Shown piece by piece: positions 1 to 7,314 of a stretch of 15,992 bases of DNA (the first letter of the stretch is position 1; each line of letters begins with the position of its first letter). The position numbers and the translations under genes are program-made. Origin of the DNA: VFKE01 sp031400955 (GTDB lineage Bacteria; Verrucomicrobiota; Verrucomicrobiia; Verrucomicrobiales; Verrucomicrobiaceae); contig JANNQW010000211.1 in assembly GCA_031400955.1 (NCBI GenBank), positions 1-15,992 of the forward strand. The letters run 5' to 3'. The notes beneath the pieces are model-generated. The model made no database searches. It was not told the origin of the DNA and saw only the letters and a program-made list of their open reading frames with translations.

Positions 1-2
1 CG

Positions 3-71
3 ATCAAAGAAGCGGCGCGAAAAAATTTACTCACGGGATGGACCCGCGCACTGGAGCGGGCCAAAGGCTGA
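3..71 (+). CDS. C-terminal end of a carbohydrate kinase-like protein (partial)
   Basis: An open frame enters from the left edge and stops with TGA at 69-71. Its 22 residues end in GWTRALERAKG, with a Trp followed by a basic amphipathic helix. The pattern 'gWkkAver' at the extreme C-terminus is what I recall from glycerol kinase and related FGGY kinases, so this may be such a kinase, but 22 residues cannot prove it. The stop lies 9 bp from the stop of the convergent cyclase gene, a normal tail-to-tail arrangement. Only the existence of a gene end is reasonably supported; the family is a guess. Confidence 0.4.
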   Translation: MKEAARKNLLTGWTRALERAKG

Positions 72-80
72 GCTTGCACC

Positions 81-2729
81 TCAGGCAGTGCCAAGAGCCA
101 GTGCGGTGGCCGCTTCAAGGCTGAGCATCTGACCTTCGCGACGAGCAGTTTCAATGTCAGGGCCGGTAAAGTCGGAAGCGGCAGAGAGAATGGCGCGCAT
201 CGCAGGATGATCGGCGGCCTGCGGGACGAGACCACTGCGGATGCGCTGGGCGTCAGCAGCGCCAAAGAGACGAGCGGCGCGATCATATTGCCGCTCGGCC
301 ACGGCCAGAACCGCAAAGGCGTCGAGCGGGTAGGATGCGCCCCAGCGATTACCGAGGTCTAGGCCGACCTGGAGACATTCGGCAAGATGCGCGTGCGCCA
401 CATCGAAGCGCGCGAGCACAGCCGCGTTCACGCCCACGGCCCACGCGATGATGACCACCTGCCACGTGTCCCCGATGCTCCGATAGATTGCGAGGCTCTC
501 CTTATCGAGGGCAAAAGCTTGCGCAAAATCACCCTCCGCCGCAGAGAGCACGCTGCGGATATGCTGCACGTGTGCAGTGAGCCGCGGATCAGCGAGCGGA
601 GCGGCGAGCGCGGCAGCTTCGTCGAGAAGGGCCTGAGCACGGGAAAGGTCGGACTCGTCAAATGTGAGGAAGCCCAAATCGGCAAGGGCACGGGAAGCGC
701 CGTGCGGGTCGCCGAGTTCGCGGTATATGGCGAGCGCTTCTTCTTGGTAGAGACGGCACGCTGCGCATTCATCCGACACCCAGGCGATGCGTCCCGCTGC
801 GGCGAGTGTCCCGGCGCGAATGGCATCACGTGGCGCGGCGTCGGGGTGGGCCAGAAGTTTGGCATAGACGTCGCGCGCTTCTTTGAAAAGCCCGCGCACT
901 TCGACGAAGCGCTGGGTGGCGACGAGCAGGCGCAGACCCTTGATCACCTGGCCGGGCACCTCGGCGGCGGCATCAAGCGCATAGCGAATGTTGTATCCCT
1001 CCTGCGCCACGACTTCGAGCCATTCACGTTGCTCGGCACCGCGAATTTTCGGCGCGGCATCTTCGGCAAATTGAAGAAAATAATCCAGATGCCGGATGCG
1101 GAAGTTATCCACTTCACCGGCCTCTTTGAGTTTCTCATTCGCGTATTCCCAGATGGACTCGAGAATGAAATAACGCGCGCCGTGCTCAGGCGTTTTTTCC
1201 ACATAGACGAGCGACTTGTCCACGAGCTGTGTGAGCAGATCGACGACCTCAAACAATTCCACGCCATCACCCGAGCACACACCCTCGATGGCCTCCAGCG
1301 TGCGTCCGCGCGCAAATACCGCCAGCCGGCGGAACAGCCGGCGCTCAGAATCGGAAAGCAAATCGTGGCTCCAGTCGATGAGAGAGCGAAGCGTCTGCTG
1401 GCGCGGGACGGCATTGCGGCTGCCGGTGGTCAGGAGGTGAAAGCGATCATCCAGCCGCTCGACGATCTGCTGAAGCGTGAGAACGCGGATGCGGGCGGCG
1501 GCGAGTTCGATGGCGAGCGCGATGCCATCGAGCCGCCAGCAGATCTGCGCAACCAGATGGACGTTGTCGTTTGATAGCTGAAACGCAGGACGCGCCAGAG
1601 AAGCCCGGTCAACAAAGAGACGCACCGCTTCATATTCGCCGAGGATATCCATGGCATCCGCACTCGCAGTGATCTCCTTCCAGTGGTTCGGAAGCGAGAG
1701 CGGGGGGACCGGCCAGGCCGTTTCTCCGGCGATGCTCATCGGCTCGCGACTGCTGGCGAGGATGTGCAGTTTCGGGCAGGCACGCAGGAGAGTTTCCACA
1801 AGACGGGCGCAGGCGGCTACCACGTGTTCGCAGTTATCAAGAATAAGCAGGACATTCCGATCTCGGAGGAAACTGGTGAGTGTGCTCGTGAGCGGTCGCT
1901 CGGCTTCCTGGCGAAGGTCGAGGGCAGAGGCGACAGTTTCGACAACCAGCGCGGCATCATCAATGGTGGCGAATTCCACCTGCCACACGCCATCAGAAAA
2001 AGTATCCAGCATGTCGGCCGCTACTTGCAGCGAGAGGCGCGTCTTGCCCGTGCCGCCCATGCCGGTGAGCGTGAGCAAGCGGGAACTGCCGAGCAAGCGT
2101 TTCACCTCGGCCATCTCGCGCTCGCGCCCGATGAAGTTGCTGAGCTGCACAGGCAGATTGTTGGCCACGCTTTCAAGAGAACGCAGGCTGGCAAACTCTG
2201 AAGGCAAATTCGGCGCGACAAGCTGGTAAAGATGTTCGGGTCGCGCTAGATCGCGCAAGCGGTGCTCTCCAAGATGTCGGAGTTGCGCGTCCGGCGGGAG
2301 ATGATCGCGCACCAGTTCTTCCGTCGGCAGCGAGACCAGCACCTGCCCGCCATGCGCCGAGGAAAGAATGCGCGCCACCCGGTTCAAGGTCTGGCCGAAA
2401 TAATCACCATCGCGTTGTTCCGCCGCGCCGGTGTGCAGCGCCATGCGGACTTTCAGTTCGCCGATCGCGCCCCAGTCCCCAGCCCGCAACGCACGCTGGC
2501 TTTCCAAGGCTCCCGCGAGCGCGCTCTGCGCCGTGTCGAAGGCCACGCAAAAGGCGTCGCCGATGGTCTTGAAAACATAGCCGCCGGTTGACTGAAAAAT
2601 CTCGCGCAGCATCCGATCATGCGCAGCGAGAGCCACGCCCATGGCTTCGGGCTGCTTATCCCATTTTTTTGTGCTGCCCTCGATGTCGCTGAACAAAAAG
2701 GTGATGGTGCCGGTAGGCGGGACGGTCAT
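81..2729 (-). CDS. Adenylate cyclase-NB-ARC ATPase-TPR signalling protein
   Basis: An 882-residue multidomain protein. The frame opens with a TTG at 2738, but the ATG at 2729 (MTVPPTGTITFLFSDIEGST) fits the family start. Residues about 8-175 are a class III nucleotide cyclase with all key residues visible: metal-binding Asp15 (FSDIEGST) and Asp58 (KTIGDAF), adenine-selecting Lys55 and Asp109 (GDYFG), and transition-state Asn116/Arg120 (LNRVAR). It should therefore make cAMP from ATP. Residues about 195-500 form a STAND/NB-ARC ATPase: FIGRE, Walker A GMGGTGKT (223-230), Walker B VLLILD (293-298), SSRE, and a GIALAIELAAAR helix. From about 540 to the end are TPR-like helices closing with a MLSLEAATALAL tail seen in many such proteins. 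No HTH is visible, so it probably signals through cAMP or protein contacts rather than binding DNA. It lies 78 bp downstream of pepP on the same strand. Domain calls are strong; ligand and target are unknown. Confidence 0.93.
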   Translation of the reverse strand: MTVPPTGTITFLFSDIEGSTKKWDKQPEAMGVALAAHDRMLREIFQSTGGYVFKTIGDAFCVAFDTAQSALAGALESQRALRAGDWGAIGELKVRMALHTGAAEQRDGDYFGQTLNRVARILSSAHGGQVLVSLPTEELVRDHLPPDAQLRHLGEHRLRDLARPEHLYQLVAPNLPSEFASLRSLESVANNLPVQLSNFIGREREMAEVKRLLGSSRLLTLTGMGGTGKTRLSLQVAADMLDTFSDGVWQVEFATIDDAALVVETVASALDLRQEAERPLTSTLTSFLRDRNVLLILDNCEHVVAACARLVETLLRACPKLHILASSREPMSIAGETAWPVPPLSLPNHWKEITASADAMDILGEYEAVRLFVDRASLARPAFQLSNDNVHLVAQICWRLDGIALAIELAAARIRVLTLQQIVERLDDRFHLLTTGSRNAVPRQQTLRSLIDWSHDLLSDSERRLFRRLAVFARGRTLEAIEGVCSGDGVELFEVVDLLTQLVDKSLVYVEKTPEHGARYFILESIWEYANEKLKEAGEVDNFRIRHLDYFLQFAEDAAPKIRGAEQREWLEVVAQEGYNIRYALDAAAEVPGQVIKGLRLLVATQRFVEVRGLFKEARDVYAKLLAHPDAAPRDAIRAGTLAAAGRIAWVSDECAACRLYQEEALAIYRELGDPHGASRALADLGFLTFDESDLSRAQALLDEAAALAAPLADPRLTAHVQHIRSVLSAAEGDFAQAFALDKESLAIYRSIGDTWQVVIIAWAVGVNAAVLARFDVAHAHLAECLQVGLDLGNRWGASYPLDAFAVLAVAERQYDRAARLFGAADAQRIRSGLVPQAADHPAMRAILSAASDFTGPDIETARREGQMLSLEAATALALGTA

Positions 2730-2807
2730 GCCGGTCAATGTGGGCCATGTGCGCGGCTTCTCAATTCCAAAATCGACGCGAGTGAAGGACGTCTGGCAGA
2801 GGGCTGC

Positions 2808-4112
2808 TCACTTTTTCCCCTTGGCCATCAGATCCTCAATCTCCTCGATCTCGATCGGCACATCCTTCATCAAGTCCACGGTGCCGTTCTTGGTGATCAG
2901 CACATCGTTCTCCAAACGCACGCCGAGGTTTTCCTCACGGATGTAAATGCCGGGTTCCACGGTGAAGACCATGCCGGGGGCCATCGGACGCCAGACGTCG
3001 CCCACGTCGTGAACATCGAGTCCCAGATGATGGCTGGTGCCATGCATGAAGTATTTTTTATAGAGCGGCTTTTCCGGATCCTGCTTCCTCACCTCGCCAA
3101 TCTTGAGCAGTCGCAGCTTCAACAACTCCTCTTCCATGATCTTGCCCACCTTTTCCTGGTATTCCTTCAGGATCACTCCGGGCTTGAGCAGCGCCGTCGC
3201 CGCCCGCGTCACATGGAGCACGGCGTTGTAGACGGAGCGCTGGCGCTTGGTGAAACGACCGTTCACCGGAATCGTGCGCGTCAGGTCCGCGTTGTAATTC
3301 GACTGCTTGGCGCCGAAATCAAGCAGCACGAGCTGGCCGTCCTCGCACATTTGATGGTTCGTCACATAGTGCAGCACGCACGCATTTTTCCCGGCGCCGA
3401 TAATGGGCGGGAAGGCGAACCCCTGCGATCCCTGCCGGATAAACTCGTGGATCATCTCGGCCTCGATTTCGTATTCCTTCACGCCCGGCTTCACAAAGCG
3501 CAGCACCCGGTGAAATCCGTCGTTGGTGATGCGAATGGATTCTTTGATCAATTCAATCTCGGACTTCGACTTGATGATCCGCAGATCATGCATGAGCGGC
3601 GCCAGACGGTCGAGCCGGTGCAGGGGAAACTCCTCATGACAGCGGCGCACGAATCGCAGCTCGCGCGATTCCACGTCGTAGGCAGCACGGGCGTGCTCGT
3701 TGGTGTTGAGATAAACCCGTCGCGATTGGAAAACAGTCATGCGCAAAAGCCGGTCGAACTCGCTGAGCCAGTGGATTGATCCCTCCGGAATGCCGCTGCG
3801 CTCCGAAGCCTCTTTTTTCGTCAGCTTTTCCCCCTCCCAGATGGAGATGTGCTCCGACGTTTCCTTCAAGAAAAGCATCTCGCGCATCTTTTCGTCCGGC
3901 GCACTTGGGAATATCATGAGCACCGCTTCTTCCTGGTCCACCCCGCTCAGATAAAAAAGGTCGCTGTTCTGCACAAAGTTCATCACTCCGTCCGCATTGG
4001 TCGGGTAGATGTCATTGGCCTGCACCACCACCAACGAGCCGGGCTTCAGCTTCTTGATTAATCGACGGCGGTTTTCGATGAAAAACTCCTTTGCAGGTGG
4101 TGAGTAACGCAT
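2808..4112 (-). CDS. pepP: Xaa-Pro aminopeptidase (aminopeptidase P, M24B)
   Basis: A 434-residue cytosolic metallopeptidase that removes an N-terminal residue preceding proline; E. coli PepP is about 440 residues, so this is full length. Residues about 1-140 match the AMP_N domain (RRRLIKKLKPGS, FYLSGVDQEEAVL). Residues about 175-420 form the pita-bread M24 domain. The five dinuclear metal ligands are in place: Asp265 (LLDFGA), Asp276 (NADLTRT), His361 (HGTSHHLGLDVHD), Glu386 (TVEPGIYI) and Glu401 (GVRLENDV). Accessory His357 and His368 are also present. The ATG start has no Shine-Dalgarno; a TTGACT hexamer (complement of 4141-4146) lies 34 bp upstream, which would suit a leaderless transcript, but its -10 is poor. 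The gene is divergent from the BI-1-like gene and may be co-transcribed with the cyclase gene. The family is certain; exact substrate preference is inferred. Confidence 0.95.
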   Translation of the reverse strand: MRYSPPAKEFFIENRRRLIKKLKPGSLVVVQANDIYPTNADGVMNFVQNSDLFYLSGVDQEEAVLMIFPSAPDEKMREMLFLKETSEHISIWEGEKLTKKEASERSGIPEGSIHWLSEFDRLLRMTVFQSRRVYLNTNEHARAAYDVESRELRFVRRCHEEFPLHRLDRLAPLMHDLRIIKSKSEIELIKESIRITNDGFHRVLRFVKPGVKEYEIEAEMIHEFIRQGSQGFAFPPIIGAGKNACVLHYVTNHQMCEDGQLVLLDFGAKQSNYNADLTRTIPVNGRFTKRQRSVYNAVLHVTRAATALLKPGVILKEYQEKVGKIMEEELLKLRLLKIGEVRKQDPEKPLYKKYFMHGTSHHLGLDVHDVGDVWRPMAPGMVFTVEPGIYIREENLGVRLENDVLITKNGTVDLMKDVPIEIEEIEDLMAKGKK

Positions 4113-4277
4113 CAGTCGAACTACGGAATTCAGCGTTCAAAGTCAAATACCCATTTCGGTCGGGCGTCCGAATCCTTCTACCCACCCTGCCAGCATGGTA
4201 ATTTTCAGGCGGCGCCGCGAATTTGACCTCCCAAAAAAATTGCGTGCCGACTCGCATGGAGGCTGTATTCTCCAGCC

Positions 4278-5012
4278 ATGAACTCAACAAATCCTGCTCT
4301 GACCGAAAAAGCGTTCTCCGAAAGCGTAGCGGGCAATGCTCAACCGATGACCTTGCAAGGTGCCGTGAACAAATGCGTCATCCTGCTCGCACTTGTCTGC
4401 GTGCCTGGATTTTACGTCTGGCAGAAGGTGATGAGCGATTCCGCGAGCGCCATGCCATGGGTATGGGGCGGACTCATCACGGGTTTCGTGCTCTGCCTCA
4501 TCACCTGCTTCAAGCGCGAATGGTCGCCAATCACGGCACCACTTTACGCCGTGGCAGAGGGTCTCGCGCTCGGCGGCATTTCCGCCATGTATGAAACTCA
4601 ATTCAACGGCATCGTGATGCAGGCCGTCCTGCTGACCGTGGGAACGCTGCTGGGGATGCTGGCGCTCTACACGATGCGGATTATTCAGCCGACCAGGAAA
4701 TTCATGCTCGGCGTTTTTGCCGCCACGGCTGGCATCGCCCTGACCTATATCATTGGCATGATCCTCAGCTTGTTTGGAGTCAGGATGGGTTTCCTTTATG
4801 GCAACGGGCTGTTCGGCATCGGCTTCAGCATCGTCGTGGTCATCGTCGCGGCGCTGAACCTGATCATGGACTTTGCCGTCATCGAGCAGGGCGTGCAGAA
4901 CCGTGCGCCAAAATACATGGAATGGTTTGCGGCCTTCGGCCTGCTTGTGACGCTGGTCTGGCTCTATCTTGAAATCCTGAGGCTGCTTTCGAAGCTGGCA
5001 TCACGCAGGTGA
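4278..5012 (+). CDS. Bax inhibitor-1/YccA-like integral membrane protein
   Basis: A 244-residue, very hydrophobic protein with about seven membrane segments after a polar N-terminus. The N-terminal NPALTEKAF followed by helices is characteristic of the BaxI_1 branch (PF12811) of the BI-1/YccA superfamily. Conserved acidic residues near the C-terminus (NLIMDFAVIEQGV and the final WLYLEILRLLSKL helix) correspond to the pH-sensing acidic region of bacterial relatives such as YetJ, which passes Ca2+. Function here is inferred as a stress-related ion leak channel or a protein-quality partner; it is not demonstrated. The ATG is preceded by GGAGG at 4258-4262, 15 nt away, which is longer than the usual 5-9 nt. 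The gene is divergent from pepP and followed by a palindrome cluster, so it is probably monocistronic. Confidence 0.88.
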   Translation: MNSTNPALTEKAFSESVAGNAQPMTLQGAVNKCVILLALVCVPGFYVWQKVMSDSASAMPWVWGGLITGFVLCLITCFKREWSPITAPLYAVAEGLALGGISAMYETQFNGIVMQAVLLTVGTLLGMLALYTMRIIQPTRKFMLGVFAATAGIALTYIIGMILSLFGVRMGFLYGNGLFGIGFSIVVVIVAALNLIMDFAVIEQGVQNRAPKYMEWFAAFGLLVTLVWLYLEILRLLSKLASRR

Positions 5013-5037
5013 TGTGCCGGGGATGGTCGGAAGTAAC

Positions 5038-5132
5038 ACGGGCTTCAAGCCTGTGAGTATTTCAGGCATCTTGCCTGAATCGAAGGAGGCCGACAGGCTG
5101 GAAGCCCGTCATACACTCAGCCAAGATGGCTA
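5038..5132. repeat. Nested intergenic palindrome cluster
   Basis: Several palindromes sit in the 208-bp spacer after the BI-1-like gene. The outer arms 5038-5054 (acgggcttcaagcctgt) and 5093-5109 pair over 17 bp with one mismatch. Inside, 5061-5068 (ttcaggca) pairs perfectly with 5072-5079 around a 3-nt loop. A fourth module, agcca-aga-tggct, is at about 5119-5131. All share a 'ggcatcttgcc / ggcttgaagcc' style, as in dispersed REP-like repeats of PVC genomes. It could also work as a terminator for the BI-1-like gene, although no clear T-tract follows. The pairing is directly visible; the repeat-family status is inferred. Confidence 0.75.
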
Positions 5133-5141
5133 AGTTACATT

Positions 5142-5170
5142 TTCACCGGGCTGCCACACAACCCGATAAT
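5142..5170 (+). promoter_or_regulatory. Candidate sigma70-type promoter for the DUF1080 gene
   Basis: TTCACC at 5142-5147 and GATAAT at 5165-5170 are separated by exactly 17 bp, matching 4/6 and 5/6 of the housekeeping consensus. This predicts a transcript start near 5177 and a leader of about 44 nt before the ATG at 5221. The leader contains a small cgaag-tc-cttcg hairpin but no Shine-Dalgarno. Confidence 0.4.
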
Positions 5171-5220
5171 ATTTTGAATCTCCTGCTGGAAACTAGCGAA
5201 GTCCTTCGTTTAGTCTGTCT

Positions 5221-5964
5221 ATGACCCGCTCCACACTCCTCTCCTTCATTCCTCTTCTCGCCCTGGCCTTGACTGGTCCCGCCTCCGCCGACGAAGGCAA
5301 GGCTCTCTTCAATGGCAAGGATCTCACCGGCTGGAGGGGTTTCCCTGAAATGTGGTCCGTGAAAGACGGCTGCATCACCGGCCAGACCCAGGCTGATCCG
5401 GCGAACCCAAATAAATCCACCCTGAAGAGCAACACCTTCCTCATCTGGGAAGGCGAAGCGGGCGACTTCGAACTGACCTTCAAATACAAGCTCCTGGACA
5501 AGGACGGACTGGGTGTCGGCTTCGGCAACAGCGGCGTGCAATACCGCAGCAAGGTCTTGGATGAAAAGGGCTTCGTCGTCGCTGGCTACCAGGCTGACTT
5601 TGAAGCGGGCAAGTCCTACAGCGGCATTCTCTACGAAGAAAAAGGCCGCGGCATCCTGGCCAAGCGGGGCGAAAAAGTCGTCATCAAAGAGGGCGGGAAT
5701 GCCAAGAAGCCGAACATCGAAGTCACCGGCACCGTGGGTGACTCCAATGAAATCCAGGCGGGTATCAAACAGGGTGATTGGAATGAATACAAAGTGATCG
5801 CCAAAGGCAACCACCTCCAGCACTTCATCAACGGCAAACAAACCGTGGATGTGACCGACGAAACCGCTGAAGGCGCGAAGAAGGGCGTCATCGCCCTTCA
5901 GATTCATCAGGGCGCGCCCTTTACGATTCAGTTCAAGGACATCATTTTGAAAGAAGTGAAGTAG
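5221..5964 (+). CDS. Secreted DUF1080 protein (3-keto-disaccharide hydrolase family)
   Basis: A 247-residue exported protein. Residues 1-23 are a signal peptide (TRS n-region, leucine-rich core, cleavage after PASA). The mature part opens with the hallmark ALFNGKDLTGW (28-38) and continues as a single beta-sandwich DUF1080 domain (PF06439, concanavalin-like jelly roll), with typical DFELTFKYKL and NSGVQYRSK segments and a closing HQGAPFTIQFKDIILKEVK. The family is strongly expanded in Verrucomicrobia and Planctomycetes. Some members hydrolyse 3-keto-glycosides and others probably bind carbohydrate. Activity of this copy on a sugar in the periplasm or outside the cell is inferred, and no sugar-oxidoreductase partner is nearby. 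The gene stands alone between an upstream palindrome cluster and a downstream hairpin. The start was chosen because the signal peptide begins at this ATG. Confidence 0.9.
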   Translation: MTRSTLLSFIPLLALALTGPASADEGKALFNGKDLTGWRGFPEMWSVKDGCITGQTQADPANPNKSTLKSNTFLIWEGEAGDFELTFKYKLLDKDGLGVGFGNSGVQYRSKVLDEKGFVVAGYQADFEAGKSYSGILYEEKGRGILAKRGEKVVIKEGGNAKKPNIEVTGTVGDSNEIQAGIKQGDWNEYKVIAKGNHLQHFINGKQTVDVTDETAEGAKKGVIALQIHQGAPFTIQFKDIILKEVK

Positions 5965-5994
5965 ATCGTTGCCATTGCGCGAGACTGGTAAAAT

Positions 5995-6023
5995 AATCAG
6001 CGCGGAACTGACGGGCTGATTTT
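5995..6023 (+). terminator. Possible weak terminator after the DUF1080 gene
   Basis: AATCAGC (5995-6001) pairs with GCTGATT (6015-6021) across a 13-nt loop and runs into a short, interrupted T-rich stretch, about 30 bp after the stop codon. Stem and location fit a terminator, but the large loop and weak T-tract limit confidence. Confidence 0.35.
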
Positions 6024-6098
6024 GTTGGGGTCGGTGATTTACTTCCATCCTCATCATCAGGCAGAGCCTAAAGGAAACAACGCTGGCGTGGAGGCTGA

Positions 6099-6117
6099 GC
6101 TCGAATGCTATTCGAGC
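6099..6117. terminator. Perfect 8-bp hairpin between convergent genes
   Basis: The sequence gctcgaat-gct-attcgagc is a perfect 8-bp stem with a 3-nt loop. It lies between the convergent ends of the DUF1080 gene and the 93-residue zinc-ribbon gene. It may act as a bidirectional terminator or be one more dispersed palindrome; there is no U-tract on either side. Confidence 0.4.
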
Positions 6118-6174
6118 CTTAGTCTGCATCCGTTTCGCCTTTGGTTGGTTGAAGATCGATGCTCGTGGAGTTCG

Positions 6175-6456
6175 CTACTTCGGTTGCACCGGCTTTAGCC
6201 ACTTATCAACCTCTGTCCCGCACTTCTCGCAGGTCCAGCCTCCCCACATCATCTGACGGAAATTCTTTGGTCGTCTGAATGTTGGTATATCGGTGCCGCA
6301 GGAGGGACATTTATTATCAGTCGAGAAATTCAAACCCATCTTCTTGCCTTCACCAATTTTGAGCTTCTTGCGTTTTAAGACGTAAAAGGCAAGGGAAGCC
6401 CCAATAGCTCCTGCGATTCCACTTATGATTTGAGGACTGATAAGAGAGTCTGGCAT
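6175..6456 (-). CDS. Small membrane-anchored zinc-ribbon protein
   Basis: A 93-residue protein of unknown function. Residues about 9-27 (IISGIAGAIGASLAFYVL) are one hydrophobic segment followed by a strongly basic stretch (KRKKLK), which predicts an N-out, C-in anchor. The C-terminal half contains two cysteine pairs, CPSC (50-53) and CEKC (76-79), spaced as a zinc ribbon and rich in Trp. Only AAAG-type purines precede the ATG, so the start rests on the frame alone. It lies 106 bp downstream of the larger zinc-ribbon membrane gene, in the same orientation, and may share its transcript. A hand count over 6181-6420 gives about 49% G+C, below the neighbouring housekeeping genes. I do not recognise a named family. 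Confidence 0.72.
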   Translation of the reverse strand: MPDSLISPQIISGIAGAIGASLAFYVLKRKKLKIGEGKKMGLNFSTDNKCPSCGTDIPTFRRPKNFRQMMWGGWTCEKCGTEVDKWLKPVQPK

Positions 6457-6562
6457 ATGAATCTTTGGGTTTTTATAAGATTGATTTGGTGACGGCTATC
6501 TTGTCTGGACGATAGTTTTAGCAATGTTCAAATCATTTGCACCTTGTAGTATCATGCATGGT

Positions 6563-7228
6563 TCACCGCAATGGTTTTCCCATCGCTGAAAATGCTTCCG
6601 CGAGTTGATCGAATGAAGCAGAGCGCGACATGCCGAGGGTGCCGATCTCTTGCTGGTCGTAGGAATACAAAGTTAGTAGCCGCACGGATTTGGATCCAAG
6701 AGCCACAACTTCCACTTTGCCGGAACCGATGGTGTGCCACGGCCAGAACGCAAGGTGCGCGACATTGCCCATCATGGTGTTTCGATTGATCCCCTGCGGC
6801 GACACGATGATGACTGCGGAAGGAATGAAAAGCAATATCCGCCGGAGCAAATCAAACACGACGCCGACAGCCGCGCATCCCAAGAAGACCACCCCGTAGG
6901 AGCGGGGGTGATCCCCCTGTTTCATGACCGAGCGCAGGATCACACCCACGACACCCATGCCCAGGATCAGTGCGACGCTGATCCATAAGTTAAATGTCTT
7001 ACTGCCAGTGCGCTTCATGATGCTGGGTTCAAACCATTTCATCACCTGGACGTTGCCGGCATTGACCGCATGGTTCGCAGCCCTGGCTGGTGCCGGAGCT
7101 TCCTCACCGGATGGACTTGGCACAATAACAACCGTGCCACAATTCGCACATTGCACCTTCTTGCCGACCATCTGCCGCTCAGCCTGGAGAGTGATGTTGC
7201 AAGGGCAACGGAAGATAACGGCGTCCAT
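6563..7228 (-). CDS. Zinc-ribbon membrane protein with two TM segments
   Basis: A 221-residue protein of unknown function. The N-terminus carries a short zinc-knuckle pattern, Cys8-x-Cys10 and Cys27-x2-Cys30, around the motif MVGKKVQCANCGTVVIVP. This is the 'GKKxxCxxCg..v.VP' ribbon found at the start of many planctomycete and verrucomicrobial proteins. A flexible Ala/Pro linker (about 36-60) follows, then two hydrophobic helices (about 81-100 and 111-137). The soluble C-terminal part (about 138-221), containing INRNTMMGNVAHLAFWPWHTI, has the look of a small PH-like beta domain; that fold assignment is a guess. It is divergent from the GYF-domain gene with an 86-bp shared spacer and co-directional with the 93-residue zinc-ribbon gene. 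No Shine-Dalgarno is seen. Confidence 0.78.
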   Translation of the reverse strand: MDAVIFRCPCNITLQAERQMVGKKVQCANCGTVVIVPSPSGEEAPAPARAANHAVNAGNVQVMKWFEPSIMKRTGSKTFNLWISVALILGMGVVGVILRSVMKQGDHPRSYGVVFLGCAAVGVVFDLLRRILLFIPSAVIIVSPQGINRNTMMGNVAHLAFWPWHTIGSGKVEVVALGSKSVRLLTLYSYDQQEIGTLGMSRSASFDQLAEAFSAMGKPLR

Positions 7229-7270
7229 AGGTGTAAGTGAAAAGCGTTCCTTGCACGTGACAAAAAAAGC

Positions 7271-7295
7271 TTGCTCAAGAGATTTCCTTAAGCAA
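7271..7295. promoter_or_regulatory. Inverted repeat in the divergent zinc-ribbon/GYF spacer
   Basis: TTGCTCAAG (7271-7279) and CTTAAGCAA (7287-7295) form a 9-bp inverted repeat with one mismatch and a 7-nt spacer. A TATTTT box at 7298-7303 starts 3 bp further on, 11 nt before the GYF-gene ATG. The placement between two divergent genes and against a -10-like box would suit an operator controlling one or both. No regulator gene is next to it. Confidence 0.35.
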
Positions 7296-7314
7296 CATAT
7301 TTTTACTTCATCGT

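Noticed and set aside
387..1574. A 395-codon plus-strand frame opposite the cyclase-ATPase gene
   Set aside because: The opposite strand encodes intact cyclase and NB-ARC motifs; this frame has no recognisable domain.
2619..2945. Insertion sequence or transposase between the cyclase and pepP genes
   Set aside because: No transposase motif, terminal inverted repeat or target duplication is visible; the 78-bp spacer is ordinary.
2619..3779. A 386-codon plus-strand frame opposite pepP
   Set aside because: It is His- and Leu-rich antisense sequence of a gene whose five metal ligands are all intact.
5143..6129. A 328-codon minus-strand frame opposite the DUF1080 gene
   Set aside because: It is the antisense shadow of a well-recognised secreted protein with a clear signal peptide.
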